DNA from: Solirubrobacterales bacterium
GTDB taxonomy: Bacteria; Actinomycetota; Thermoleophilia; Solirubrobacterales; Solirubrobacteraceae
Assembly (NCBI GenBank): GCA_019240115.1
Contig: JAFAYV010000081.1
Location: forward strand, 1-64,000
Direction of reading: 5' to 3'
Length of the DNA: 64,000 bases
Shown here: positions 1 through 10,440 of the stretch, piece after piece
How positions within the stretch are numbered: the first letter of the stretch is position 1
Layout of the letters: each line of letters starts with the position of its first letter
The notes under the pieces: generated by a model
The model's database searches: none
What the model saw: only the letters and a program-made list of their open reading frames with translations
Told to the model about the DNA's origin: nothing
Program-made: the position numbers and the translations under genes

Positions 1-467
1 CCCGCGCGGCCGCCGCCGGGCTGGCGATCGCCGTCGTCGTGGCCGCGACCGCGGTGTTCGGCTTCCCGTACCTGTCCACGCGCGAGGTCTCGGCGGCCCA
101 GGCCGAGCAGGCACGCGATCCCTCGGGGGCGCTGGCGCGCCTGCGGACCGCCGGATCGCTGAACCCGCTCGATTCGACGCCCGGCCGCCAAGCGGGGGCG
201 ATCGCGCTGGCCACCGGGAACTACGTCGAGGCCCGCCGGGCGTTCGCGCAGGCCACCGCTCGCGAGCCCGGCGGCTGGTTCTCGTGGCTCGGCGCGGGGC
301 TCGCCGCGTCCGCCCAGGGCCACCGCGCGGTGGCTCACCACGACTTTTCTGTCGCATATTCCATCAATCGCCGGCAGCCGGCCGTCATCGCCGCATTGGA
401 TCGTGTAGACACTCGCCACCCCTTGACGTCCGCGGCTGCCTTCAAGCTTCTCGTCCTAGTCCAATGA
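1..467 (+). CDS. C-terminal end of a membrane protein with a TPR-like tail (5' end outside window)
   Basis: The frame is open from the window edge (first whole codon at base 3), so only the last 154 residues are visible. They begin with a hydrophobic segment (AIAVVVAATAVFGF) that looks like a final membrane helix. About 110 Ala-rich helical residues follow, with TPR-like spacing (NYVEARRAFAQATAREPGGW). A last membrane helix followed by a TPR tail is common in O-antigen ligase/Wzy-type polymerases of actinobacteria, so a role in envelope polysaccharide assembly is possible. That is inference, because the catalytic part is not in the window. A promoter for the next gene starts about 20 bp after the stop. 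Confidence 0.7.
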   Translation, partial: RAAAAGLAIAVVVAATAVFGFPYLSTREVSAAQAEQARDPSGALARLRTAGSLNPLDSTPGRQAGAIALATGNYVEARRAFAQATAREPGGWFSWLGAGLAASAQGHRAVAHHDFSVAYSINRRQPAVIAALDRVDTRHPLTSAAAFKLLVLVQ

Positions 468-488
468 ATCCGGTTCCGGGAAAGGAAC

Positions 489-518
489 TTGCGCTTTTGC
501 ACGCCTTTGGGGTATCTT
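489..518 (+). promoter_or_regulatory. Probable promoter of the LPXTG protein gene
   Basis: TTGCGC (489-494) and TATCTT (513-518) are separated by 18 bp. The expected start of transcription near 525 gives an untranslated leader of about 78 nt. That leader contains the perfect 12-bp palindrome CGATGGCCATCG (541-552). Confidence 0.45.
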
Positions 519-602
519 CCTCACGGGGACGTGCAGACTACGATGGCCATCGCTGGCCGAATGCGTAGCAACCACGAAGAAGAAAGGGCTCTCACCAGCA
601 CC

Positions 603-875
603 ATGAAAAGGTTCGTCGCAACGTTGATCGCAAGCATCGCCCTGTTGGTGCTGCCGAGCGCTGCGTTCGCCAGCAGCTCGACCTGCCAGAGCTACAACCC
701 GCAGCTCTGCGGCGTCCAGAACAAGACCGCCAGCACCGGAACCACTCCGACCGCGGCGACCAAAGCTTCGACCGGCTCGCTGCCGTTCACCGGCCTCGAT
801 GTCGTGCTGCTCGCCGCCGGCGGCGGCGCGCTGCTCGGCGCGGGCCTCGTCGTCCGGCGCCTCTCCAGCGAGTAG
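603..875 (+). CDS. Small LPXTG-type cell-wall-anchored protein
   Basis: A 90-residue protein. Residues 1-23 form a signal peptide (MKRF, a hydrophobic core, then AFA). A short exported stretch with two cysteines (C28, C36) and a Thr/Ala-rich linker follow. At the C-terminus are LPFTG (60-64), a hydrophobic helix (66-84) and a basic tail (RR 85-86). This is a complete sortase sorting signal: sortase would cut between Thr and Gly and join the protein to the wall. Only about 36 residues would remain exposed, which is unusually short. The ATG at 603 was chosen over in-frame upstream codons because it begins the signal peptide; AGAAAGGG at 581-588 is a rather distant ribosome site. No sortase gene is visible nearby. 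Confidence 0.85.
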   Translation: MKRFVATLIASIALLVLPSAAFASSSTCQSYNPQLCGVQNKTASTGTTPTAATKASTGSLPFTGLDVVLLAAGGGALLGAGLVVRRLSSE

Positions 876-917
876 ACCACCGCTCCGCCGGTCACCGGCG
901 TCAGCTCCAACACTCAG

Positions 918-950
918 CGGCCTCGCCCTTCGGGCGGGGCCGTTTTTTCT
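918..950 (+). terminator. Strong intrinsic terminator
   Basis: An 11-bp stem (918-928 with 932-942, one G-T pair) has a 3-nt loop and is followed by six T residues (943-948). It lies 43 bp after the LPXTG gene stop. Confidence 0.92.
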
Positions 951-959
951 GCTCCGATT

Positions 960-973
960 CGAGGTAAACCTCG
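960..973. repeat. Short inverted repeat CGAGGT-AA-ACCTCG
   Basis: Two 6-bp arms (960-965 and 968-973) separated by AA lie between the terminator and the secreted-protein gene. The site could be a protein-binding site. It has no T-tract and does not match a riboswitch I recognise. Confidence 0.4.
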
Positions 974-1071
974 CTATTTGCGGGCCGAGATTTCAGTTAA
1001 TCGACGGTGAAGGTACTGCAAACGGATGATCGCGAATAAGTCGCGGACCTGCTGGGAACGCTTGAGCCTCG

Positions 1072-2601
1072 GTGCTGTTCCCTCGTCCCCTCACGGCGTC
1101 GCGGCGTCGCGCGCTGCCCGCCGTCGGCTTCGCCGGAACCTGCCGCCCCCGGGCCACCGTCCGCCTGCCCTGGGCCACCGTCCGCCTGCCCTGGACCAGC
1201 GTCCGCCTGCCCTGGACCAGCGTCCGCCTGCTCGTGTGCCTCATGATCGCCGCCGCCGGCGGCCTGGCCAAGACCGCGGTGGCCCACGCATCCGGCTCGT
1301 GCGCCGGCCAGTTCGGCTCCTTCGGCCCCGCCGGCGCGCCCGCGTGCTGGTTGCCCTACGGCGACGAGTCGCCGTTCAACCGCCAGCTGCCCGCCAATCC
1401 CACCGTCTCGGTCAACTCCGACGCCCAGATCGCCAACCTGCAGAGCAACGACGTCCAGTTCGAGGGCGGCGGCAGCTCGTTCGCGCTCACGACCGACGGC
1501 GGCCGCGACGCCGTCTACTACGCGCGGCCCAGCGATCCGGTGGTGACGCTGCACTGCACCTACCACTGGGGGCCTGGAACCTGCCAGGGCTCAGACGGCG
1601 TCGACATCGACGGTAAGCAGATCAAGATCCCCGCGGGCGCCCAGCCCGCCCCCGGCTCCGACGCCCATATGACGATCGTGGACCAGGCCGACGGTCTGGA
1701 ATACGACTTCGAGCACGCCTCCTGGGGTTCCTCGGGCGTGCTCGACGTCTGGAGCGGAAGCGAGTCGTCGATCGGGGGCGACTCCGGAACCGGCCTCGGC
1801 GCGGGCGCGACCGCCGCGGGCTTCGCGACGCTCGCCGGGCTGATCACCGCCCCCGAGCTCGCCTCGGGCCACATCGACCACGCGCTCGTGGTCAGCGTGC
1901 CGTGCGTCTCGGGGGTCGTTGCTCCCGCCTCACGGCCCAACGGCTTGGACTGCAACCAGATGGGCCACTACGACGACGCCGACAGCGCGCCTGCGCTTGG
2001 CTCGCTCCTGCAGCTCGACATGTCCGACGCCCAGATCGCCGCCTCCGGGGCGCCGGCCTGGGAGCAGACGATCATGACCGCGATGGCCCACTACGGCATG
2101 TACATCAACGACACCAGCGGCGACGGTGCCGGCAATGCCATCTCGATCGAGTCGCAGTCCGACATGTCCTACACGAGCCTCGGCCAGCCCCCGCTGATGC
2201 GCAACTTCATGCGTCAGGCGGGCGGCACCTACTACGCCCCGCTGCGTCGCGAGATCCTCACCGGCCACTTCCTCAGCCTCGGCCACTTCCGCGTCATCTC
2301 GCCGTGCTTCGCCGCGGACACCTGCTCGGGACAGCCGGTCGCGTCCGCGGCGCGCCGCCACGTCCGCCGCCGGCGCGCACACCAGGCCCGCGCGGCGCGC
2401 CCGCGTGCTCAGACCAGCGTGACCCGCCGGTCAGATCGCCATCATCGCGCGTCGGCGCATCCCCGAGCGCGCCATCGGGCGCCCCGCCGCCGCGCGCCCC
2501 GTCGCCCCGCGCCCCGCCGCCACACGCTCCGCCGCCGCCTTCCGCCCCATCGCAGCCACGCGCACCGGCGCCGCCATCGCCGCCCCGCCCGCCGCGGCTG
2601 A
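1072..2601 (+). CDS. Secreted protein of unknown function with a long basic C-terminal tail
   Basis: Up to 509 residues. The N-terminus contains four copies of a 7-residue unit (VRLPWxx) coded by 21-bp tandem repeats, then a hydrophobic signal-like segment (VRLLVCLMIAAAGG) ending near VAHA. The true start could therefore be later, for example GTG or ATG at 1234 or 1243. Residues of about 75-420 form an acidic, Gly/Ser-rich domain with paired cysteines, rich in Trp and Tyr, with no family I recognise. The last 80 or so residues are almost only Arg, His, Pro and Ala. That tail could bind nucleic acid or wall polymers, or could be a product of repeat drift. The stop lies inside another tandem repeat that runs into the end of convergent gatB. 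Confidence 0.7.
   Translation: MLFPRPLTASRRRALPAVGFAGTCRPRATVRLPWATVRLPWTSVRLPWTSVRLLVCLMIAAAGGLAKTAVAHASGSCAGQFGSFGPAGAPACWLPYGDESPFNRQLPANPTVSVNSDAQIANLQSNDVQFEGGGSSFALTTDGGRDAVYYARPSDPVVTLHCTYHWGPGTCQGSDGVDIDGKQIKIPAGAQPAPGSDAHMTIVDQADGLEYDFEHASWGSSGVLDVWSGSESSIGGDSGTGLGAGATAAGFATLAGLITAPELASGHIDHALVVSVPCVSGVVAPASRPNGLDCNQMGHYDDADSAPALGSLLQLDMSDAQIAASGAPAWEQTIMTAMAHYGMYINDTSGDGAGNAISIESQSDMSYTSLGQPPLMRNFMRQAGGTYYAPLRREILTGHFLSLGHFRVISPCFAADTCSGQPVASAARRHVRRRRAHQARAARPRAQTSVTRRSDRHHRASAHPRARHRAPRRRAPRRPAPRRHTLRRRLPPHRSHAHRRRHRRPARRG
1151..1232 (+). repeat. Four tandem 21-bp repeats in the 5' coding part of the secreted protein
   Basis: Units start at 1151, 1172, 1193 and 1214. They come as two pairs of near-identical copies (gggccaccgtccgcctgccc and ggaccagcgtccgcctgccc). 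The period keeps the frame, so copy number can change without breaking the gene. Confidence 0.85.
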
Positions 2602-2690
2602 TCAGAGCCGCTCGGCGGCCCCGCCCGCCGCGGCTGATCAGAGCCGCTCGGCGGCCCGCCCGCCGCGGCTGATCAGACCTGCTCGGCGAG
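2586..2690. repeat. Three tandem copies (about 36 bp) across two convergent gene ends
   Basis: The core CTGATCAG occurs at 2598-2605, 2634-2641 and 2669-2676, followed each time by agccgctcggcg or a close variant. The first copy holds the stop of the upstream plus-strand gene. The last copy holds the stop of gatB on the minus strand. Confidence 0.85.
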
Positions 2691-4115
2691 CCGCTCGCGG
2701 ATGAGCCGGGTGACCTCTCCCCCGTCGGCCCGGCCCTTGCTCTCGCGCATCACGTAGCCGACGAGCGGGCCGATCGCCTTCATGTTGCCCTGGGCGACCT
2801 TGGCGGCCGCGTCGGGATCGGCGGCGAGCGCCGAGTCGACGAGCGCGGCCAGCCCGTCGCCGTCGTCGTCGGACAGCGTGCCCAGCCCCTCGCGCTCGAC
2901 GATCGCCTGCGGGTCGCCGCCCTCGGCGACCAGCGTCGTCAGCACCTCGCGCCCGGCGTCGCGGCTGACGCGCTTGGCGGCCACGAGCGCCGCCAGCGTC
3001 GCGAGCGCCTCCGGACCGACCCGGGACTGCGCGGGGTCGGCGGCCGAGCCGATCCGCTCGACGAGCTGCGGGATCCAGTTGGCGACCTCGACGGGGGTGG
3101 CGCCGGCGTCGGCGGCGACCGCCCGCTCGAAGTAGTCCGACAGCTCGCGCCGGAAGGCGAGATCGCGCGCCGTGCCCGGCCGCAGTCCGAGCTCGGCCTC
3201 GAAGCGCCGCGCGCGGTCGGTCGGCAGCTCGGGCACCCGCTCGGCGGCGGCGGCGCGCATCTCCGGCGTCACCAGCAGCGGCACGAGGTCGGGCTCGGGG
3301 AAGTAGCGGTAGTCGTGGGCCTCCTCCTTGGAGCGCAGCGAGGTCAGACGCTCGGAGACCGGGTCGAAGTGCAGCGTCTCCTGGACGACCGGCTCGCCGG
3401 CCGCCACGAGCTCCTGCTGGCGGACGATCTCGGCGCGGATCCCGCGCTGCAGGAAGCGGAACGAGTTCATGTTCTTCAGCTCGGTCTTGGTCCCGAGCCG
3501 CGCGCTGCCGACCGGGCGGATGGAGACGTTGGCGTCGCAGCGCAGCGAGCCCTCCTCCATGTTGACGTCGGAGACCTCAAGCTGGCGCAGCGTCGTCCGC
3601 AGGACGGTGAGGAACTCGTGCGCCTGCTCGGGCGAGCGCAGGTCGGGCTCGGTGACGATCTCGACGAGCGGCGTGCCGCAGCGGTTGAAGTCCACCACGC
3701 TGCGATCCGAGCCATGGATGCGGCCGCTGGAGCCGATGTGCACGAGCTTGGCGGCATCCTCCTCGAGGTGCACGCGATGGATCCGCACGTCGCCGAGGCA
3801 CCCACCGCTGCAGATCGGGACGTCGTACTGGGAGATCTGATAGGCCTTCGGCGAGTCGGGATAGAAGTAGTTCTTGCGGTGAAACAGCGACCGGGGGGCG
3901 ATCTCGGACCCGAGGGCGAGCCCGATCCGGACCGCGAAGTCGACCGCGGCGGCGTTGACGACCGGCAGTGCTCCGGGAAGGCCGAGGCAGACCGGACAGC
4001 AGTGGACGTTCGGCGGATCGCCGAACGACAGCTCGCAGCCGCAGAACATCTTCGTCCGCGTCCGCAGCTGGACGTGGATCTCCAGCCCGATGACCGGCTC
4101 GTAGCTCGAGCTCAC
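2673..4115 (-). CDS. gatB: Asp-tRNA(Asn)/Glu-tRNA(Gln) amidotransferase subunit B
   Basis: A 480-residue GatB of normal length. It starts SSSYEPVIGLEIHVQL, with the conserved cysteines of the zinc site (MFCGCE ... HCCPVCLGLPGALP) at about 24-45 and the RKNYFYPDSPKAYQISQYD motif near 85. The central kinase-like domain binds mischarged tRNA, and the C-terminal YqeY-like domain ends the protein. With GatA and GatC it converts Glu-tRNA(Gln) or Asp-tRNA(Asn) to the correct amide form in the cytoplasm. The GTG start (4113-4115) lies 42 bp after gatA, a gap filled by copies of the gatA 3' end. It is the last gene of gatCAB. Confidence 0.98.
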   Translation of the reverse strand: MSSSYEPVIGLEIHVQLRTRTKMFCGCELSFGDPPNVHCCPVCLGLPGALPVVNAAAVDFAVRIGLALGSEIAPRSLFHRKNYFYPDSPKAYQISQYDVPICSGGCLGDVRIHRVHLEEDAAKLVHIGSSGRIHGSDRSVVDFNRCGTPLVEIVTEPDLRSPEQAHEFLTVLRTTLRQLEVSDVNMEEGSLRCDANVSIRPVGSARLGTKTELKNMNSFRFLQRGIRAEIVRQQELVAAGEPVVQETLHFDPVSERLTSLRSKEEAHDYRYFPEPDLVPLLVTPEMRAAAAERVPELPTDRARRFEAELGLRPGTARDLAFRRELSDYFERAVAADAGATPVEVANWIPQLVERIGSAADPAQSRVGPEALATLAALVAAKRVSRDAGREVLTTLVAEGGDPQAIVEREGLGTLSDDDGDGLAALVDSALAADPDAAAKVAQGNMKAIGPLVGYVMRESKGRADGGEVTRLIRERLAEQV

Positions 4116-4117
4116 GG

Positions 4118-4180
4118 GCGCACCTGCGATCCGCTCACGTGCGCACCTGCGACCCGCTCACGCGCGCACCTGCGATCCGT
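4118..4180. repeat. Three tandem 23-bp copies of the gatA 3' end
   Basis: The core gcgcacctgcgat or gac occurs at 4118, 4141 and 4164 (period 23). The copy at 4164 codes for the last residues of gatA; the other two fill the gatA-gatB gap. Each copy is followed by gctcac or a related sequence, so the stop-codon context is copied too. Confidence 0.85.
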
Positions 4181-5591
4181 CGAAGCCGATCGCCCGCTCG
4201 AGCGCGTGGGCGGCCTGCAGCAGGGGGTTCTCCGAGAATGCCGGCCCGGCGAGCTGGAAGCCGACCGGGAGCCCGTCGCTGCACCCCGAGGGGATCGAGA
4301 GCGCCGGGATCCCGGCGAGCGGCATCGGGACCGTGCAGAAGTCGTTCAGGTACATCGCGAGCGGATCGTCGGCCTTGGACCCGAGCTCGAACGCCGTCCA
4401 CGGGCTCGTCGGCGTGGCGATGAAGTCAAACCGCGCGAACGCCGCGCGGAAGTCGTCGGCGATCTTCGTGCGCACCTTCAGCGCCTGCCCGTAGTAGGCA
4501 TCGTAGTAGCCGCTGGAGAGGGCGTAGGTGCCGAGCATGATCCGCCGCTTGACCTCGGCGCCGAAGCCCTCGCCCCGCGTGCGGGTGTACATCGTTGCGA
4601 GATCCTCTTCGCCTCCGACCCGCAGGCCGTAGCGCACGCCGTCGTAGCGAGCGAGGTTCGCCGACGCCTCGGCCGGGGCGATCAGGTAGTAGGCCGAGAG
4701 CGCGTGCGGCGCGTGCGGGAGTCGGCAGGTGTCGATCGTCGCGCCGAGGCCCTCGGCGAGGGCGAGCGTCGCCTCGAAGCTCTCCCGCACGCCCGGCTCG
4801 ATCCCTGCGCCGTCGTCGCCCCCGGCGAGGAGCTCCTCGGGGACGCCGAGGCGGATCCCGGTGAGGTCCTCGGCGGTCGGCAGGGTGATCGGCTCGGGCA
4901 AGGCCACCGAGGTGGAGTCGCGGCGATCGTGGCCGACCATGTGGGAGAGCAGCAGCGCGGCGTCGGTGACGTCGCGCGCGAGGGGTCCCGCCTGGTCGAG
5001 CGACGAGGCGAACGCGATCATGCCCCAGCGCGAGCAGGCGCCGTAGGTCGGTTTGACGCCGACGACGCCGCACAGGGAGGCCGGCTGGCGGATCGAGCCC
5101 CCGGTGTCGGTCCCGATCGCCCACGGCGCGAGCCCGGCGGCGACGGCGGCCGCCGAGCCTCCCGAGGACCCGCCCGGAACCCGGCCGCGATCCCAGGGAT
5201 TGAGCACCGGACCGAAGGCCGAGTTCTCGTTCGAGGAGCCCATCGCGAACTCGTCCTGGTTGGTCTTGCCCAGCAGCGTGACCCCGGCCCCGGTGAGGTT
5301 CTCCACGACGGTCGCGGTGTACGGCGGCCGGTACCCCTCGAGGATCCGCGAGCCCGCCTGGCTCGGGATGCCCTCGGTGCAGAACAGGTCCTTGACGGCG
5401 AGCGGCACGCCCGCGAGCGGCGCGGCGGGGTCGGTCGGCGGTGGCGGGCCCTCGGCCACCCAGGTGAACGCGTTGAGCTCGTCGGCGCCGGCACGCTCGC
5501 GATAGGCCTCGAACAGCTCGCCGGCGTCGATCTCGCGCGCGTGGATCGCCCGCGCCGCCGCGGCGGCGCCGAGCTCGGTCAGCTCGGTCAT
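4158..5591 (-). CDS. gatA: Asp-tRNA(Asn)/Glu-tRNA(Gln) amidotransferase subunit A
   Basis: A 477-residue amidase-signature enzyme that releases ammonia from glutamine for transfer on GatB. The Ser-cisSer-Lys triad is visible: K67 (PLAVKDLF), S142 in GGSSGGS, and the nucleophile S166 in DTGGSIRQPA. The ATG at 5589-5591 gives the standard GatA N-terminus (MTELTELGAAAAARAIHARE) and overlaps the gatC stop by 4 bp (ATGA), so the two are translationally coupled. The frame is open further upstream, but that stretch lies within gatC and does not resemble GatA. Confidence 0.98.
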   Translation of the reverse strand: MTELTELGAAAAARAIHAREIDAGELFEAYRERAGADELNAFTWVAEGPPPPTDPAAPLAGVPLAVKDLFCTEGIPSQAGSRILEGYRPPYTATVVENLTGAGVTLLGKTNQDEFAMGSSNENSAFGPVLNPWDRGRVPGGSSGGSAAAVAAGLAPWAIGTDTGGSIRQPASLCGVVGVKPTYGACSRWGMIAFASSLDQAGPLARDVTDAALLLSHMVGHDRRDSTSVALPEPITLPTAEDLTGIRLGVPEELLAGGDDGAGIEPGVRESFEATLALAEGLGATIDTCRLPHAPHALSAYYLIAPAEASANLARYDGVRYGLRVGGEEDLATMYTRTRGEGFGAEVKRRIMLGTYALSSGYYDAYYGQALKVRTKIADDFRAAFARFDFIATPTSPWTAFELGSKADDPLAMYLNDFCTVPMPLAGIPALSIPSGCSDGLPVGFQLAGPAFSENPLLQAAHALERAIGFDGSQVRA

Positions 5592-5881
5592 TCGCCGCCC
5601 GAACCGGGGCTGGGGACGCCGAACCCGCCGTCCACCGGCTCGGGGGCCGCCGCCAGGATGACGTCGCGCTCCAGGCACGGCGCCGGTTCGTCGGGGCGCA
5701 TGACCCCGGCCACGTCTACCGCGTGCGAGGTCGGCTCCACGTCGTCGAGGTCGAGCTCGCGGATCCGCTCGACGTGGTCGAGCACCGCCGACAGCTCGGA
5801 GCCCATCCGCTCGAGCTCGTCCTCGTCGAGGCCGAGCCGGGCCAGACGGGCGACGTGGAGGACGTCTTCGCGGGCGAGCAT
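5588..5881 (-). CDS. gatC: Asp-tRNA(Asn)/Glu-tRNA(Gln) amidotransferase subunit C
   Basis: A 97-residue GatC, the small subunit that wraps around and stabilises GatA. It shows the usual opening (VLHVARLARLGLDEDELERM), the helix with VLDHVERIRELDLDDVEPTSH, and the RPDEPAPCLERDVILAAAP tail. It is the first gene of gatCAB. A TAGAAT box lies 9 nt before the ATG and there is no Shine-Dalgarno sequence, so the mRNA is probably leaderless. Confidence 0.96.
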   Translation of the reverse strand: MLAREDVLHVARLARLGLDEDELERMGSELSAVLDHVERIRELDLDDVEPTSHAVDVAGVMRPDEPAPCLERDVILAAAPEPVDGGFGVPSPGSGGE

Positions 5882-5925
5882 CGGGATCGCATTCTAGGTG
5901 GCCGATCCTCGCCGCCGCCGGCGGG

Positions 5926-6423
5926 TCAGCGGTCGTCGGGCGCCCTCAGCGGGATCGTCTCGATCCGGTGCTCGGGGTGGACGGGGTGACCGGAGCGGCC
6001 GGGAGGCGGGGGGGCGGGATCGGGGTCCCAGCCCTGCTCGGCGCGCATCGAGAGCAACCCGCCGGCGGCGATCGCCGCCGTTGCGACGAGGCCGAGGGAG
6101 GCACCCAGCCCGATCGCCGCGCCGGTGGTCACCAGGCGGATGGCGAGCAGGATGGCGGTCAGGCCCGCGAGCGCAGTGACGACGACGCTGAGCGAGACCG
6201 GCAGCGCCGGTGCCCGCCGCGTCGCCTGGGCGACGAGCAGCGCCTCGGCGGCCGCGCTCGTCGCCAGCACGAACCACCGCAGGACCGGCAGCGCCCCCCA
6301 CACGTCGCGCGGGCGGCCGCCCGACCGCAGCCAACCGAGGCCGAAGCCGATCGCGAGGAGCGCGAGGCCCGCGACGCCGGCGATGATCTCCCCGCGACGC
6401 AGTCGGGACGGGTCGACGCTCAC
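5926..6423 (-). CDS. Four-helix membrane protein, paralogue of its neighbour
   Basis: A 165-residue protein with about four membrane helices (near 15-32, 45-63, 75-98 and 100-125) and a Pro-rich cytoplasmic tail. It aligns along its whole length with the next gene upstream (6431-7009). Shared features are GE(I/L)xAxxxGLxLL near the start, an RW(F/V)(V/I) motif, and a VVTALxxLTAxLLxxR segment. The gap between the genes is 7 bp, so they were probably created by tandem duplication and are co-transcribed. Function unknown. Confidence 0.75.
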   Translation of the reverse strand: MSVDPSRLRRGEIIAGVAGLALLAIGFGLGWLRSGGRPRDVWGALPVLRWFVLATSAAAEALLVAQATRRAPALPVSLSVVVTALAGLTAILLAIRLVTTGAAIGLGASLGLVATAAIAAGGLLSMRAEQGWDPDPAPPPPGRSGHPVHPEHRIETIPLRAPDDR

Positions 6424-6430
6424 GCGACCA

Positions 6431-7009
6431 CTAGTGGTCGCGCTGGGGACGGCGGGGGCCCGCGCGGCCGCTGCGGCGATACTCGGAGATCGACTCGTAG
6501 CCGCCGAGCGCGACGCCGAGCGCGCAGACGAGCCCGAGCACCGCCCCGAGCTTCTGGTCGATGACCCGGCCGCCGGTGGGCAGCACGAGCAGCACCCGGT
6601 AGACGAGCAGCAGCGCGGTCAGGCAGCCCAGCGCGGTGACGACGCGGCTCGTGTCGGTCCTGGTGCCGTGGCGGCGCTGAGTGACGTGCAGCACCACGGT
6701 GCCGACGGCCGCCACCGCGGTGGCCACGATCACCCACCGGACGTCGGTCAGGCCGTTCCAGCCGCTCTCGGCGGTCGAGATCGCGGGGCGCGCCGCCGAC
6801 GGATCCGGCACGCCGGCCACGCCGTACCACTTCGTCGCGAACAGGACGACGAGCAGCAGCAGCCCGCTCGCCGCGGCGGTCAGCTCGCCGACGAACACCC
6901 GGGTCCGCGTGACGGGCGCGCCGTCGGGCCGCGCCGGCGCGCCGGGCGCCTCGCTGCCCGGCGCCGCCGCAAGGTCGCGGGCGGGCTCGGGAGTGGTGGT
7001 CGTCGCCAT
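6431..7009 (-). CDS. Four-helix membrane protein, paralogue of its neighbour
   Basis: A 192-residue protein with a Pro/Ala-rich N-terminal cytoplasmic segment of about 35 residues and four predicted helices (near 42-62, 88-108, 122-142 and 155-175). It differs from its downstream paralogue in having the charged segment at the N-terminus instead of the C-terminus. A TAGCCT box lies 10 nt before the ATG, suggesting a short or absent leader. The pair sits between gatC and pcrA, but nothing links it to either by function. Confidence 0.75.
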   Translation of the reverse strand: MATTTTPEPARDLAAAPGSEAPGAPARPDGAPVTRTRVFVGELTAAASGLLLLVVLFATKWYGVAGVPDPSAARPAISTAESGWNGLTDVRWVIVATAVAAVGTVVLHVTQRRHGTRTDTSRVVTALGCLTALLLVYRVLLVLPTGGRVIDQKLGAVLGLVCALGVALGGYESISEYRRSGRAGPRRPQRDH

Positions 7010-7080
7010 CGCGCTGCCAAGGCTACGTCAGGCCGCCGCCGGTGTCCGGTCTCGCGGGCTCGACAGGGTTCCAGACGCGC

Positions 7081-10383
<3,303 letters not shown>

Positions 10384-10440
10384 CGCTCACCGGACACGCT
10401 AGCGGCCGGGGCGGCCGGTCCGCCCCCGTCCGCACGGACG

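Noticed and set aside
960-1060. Possible riboswitch in the leader of the secreted-protein gene
   Set aside because: There is an inverted repeat and TTTGC/GCAAA pairing, but no match to the cores of known riboswitches and no logical ligand.
3315-5897. Plus-strand ORF of 860 codons across gatB, gatA and gatC
   Set aside because: It is antisense to three well-supported genes and has the Arg/Asp/Gly-heavy composition of a GC-rich shadow frame.
10384-10440. Separate small gene between pcrA and the rho-like gene
   Set aside because: Only 57 bp with no start codon and ribosome site; it probably holds the pcrA promoter.
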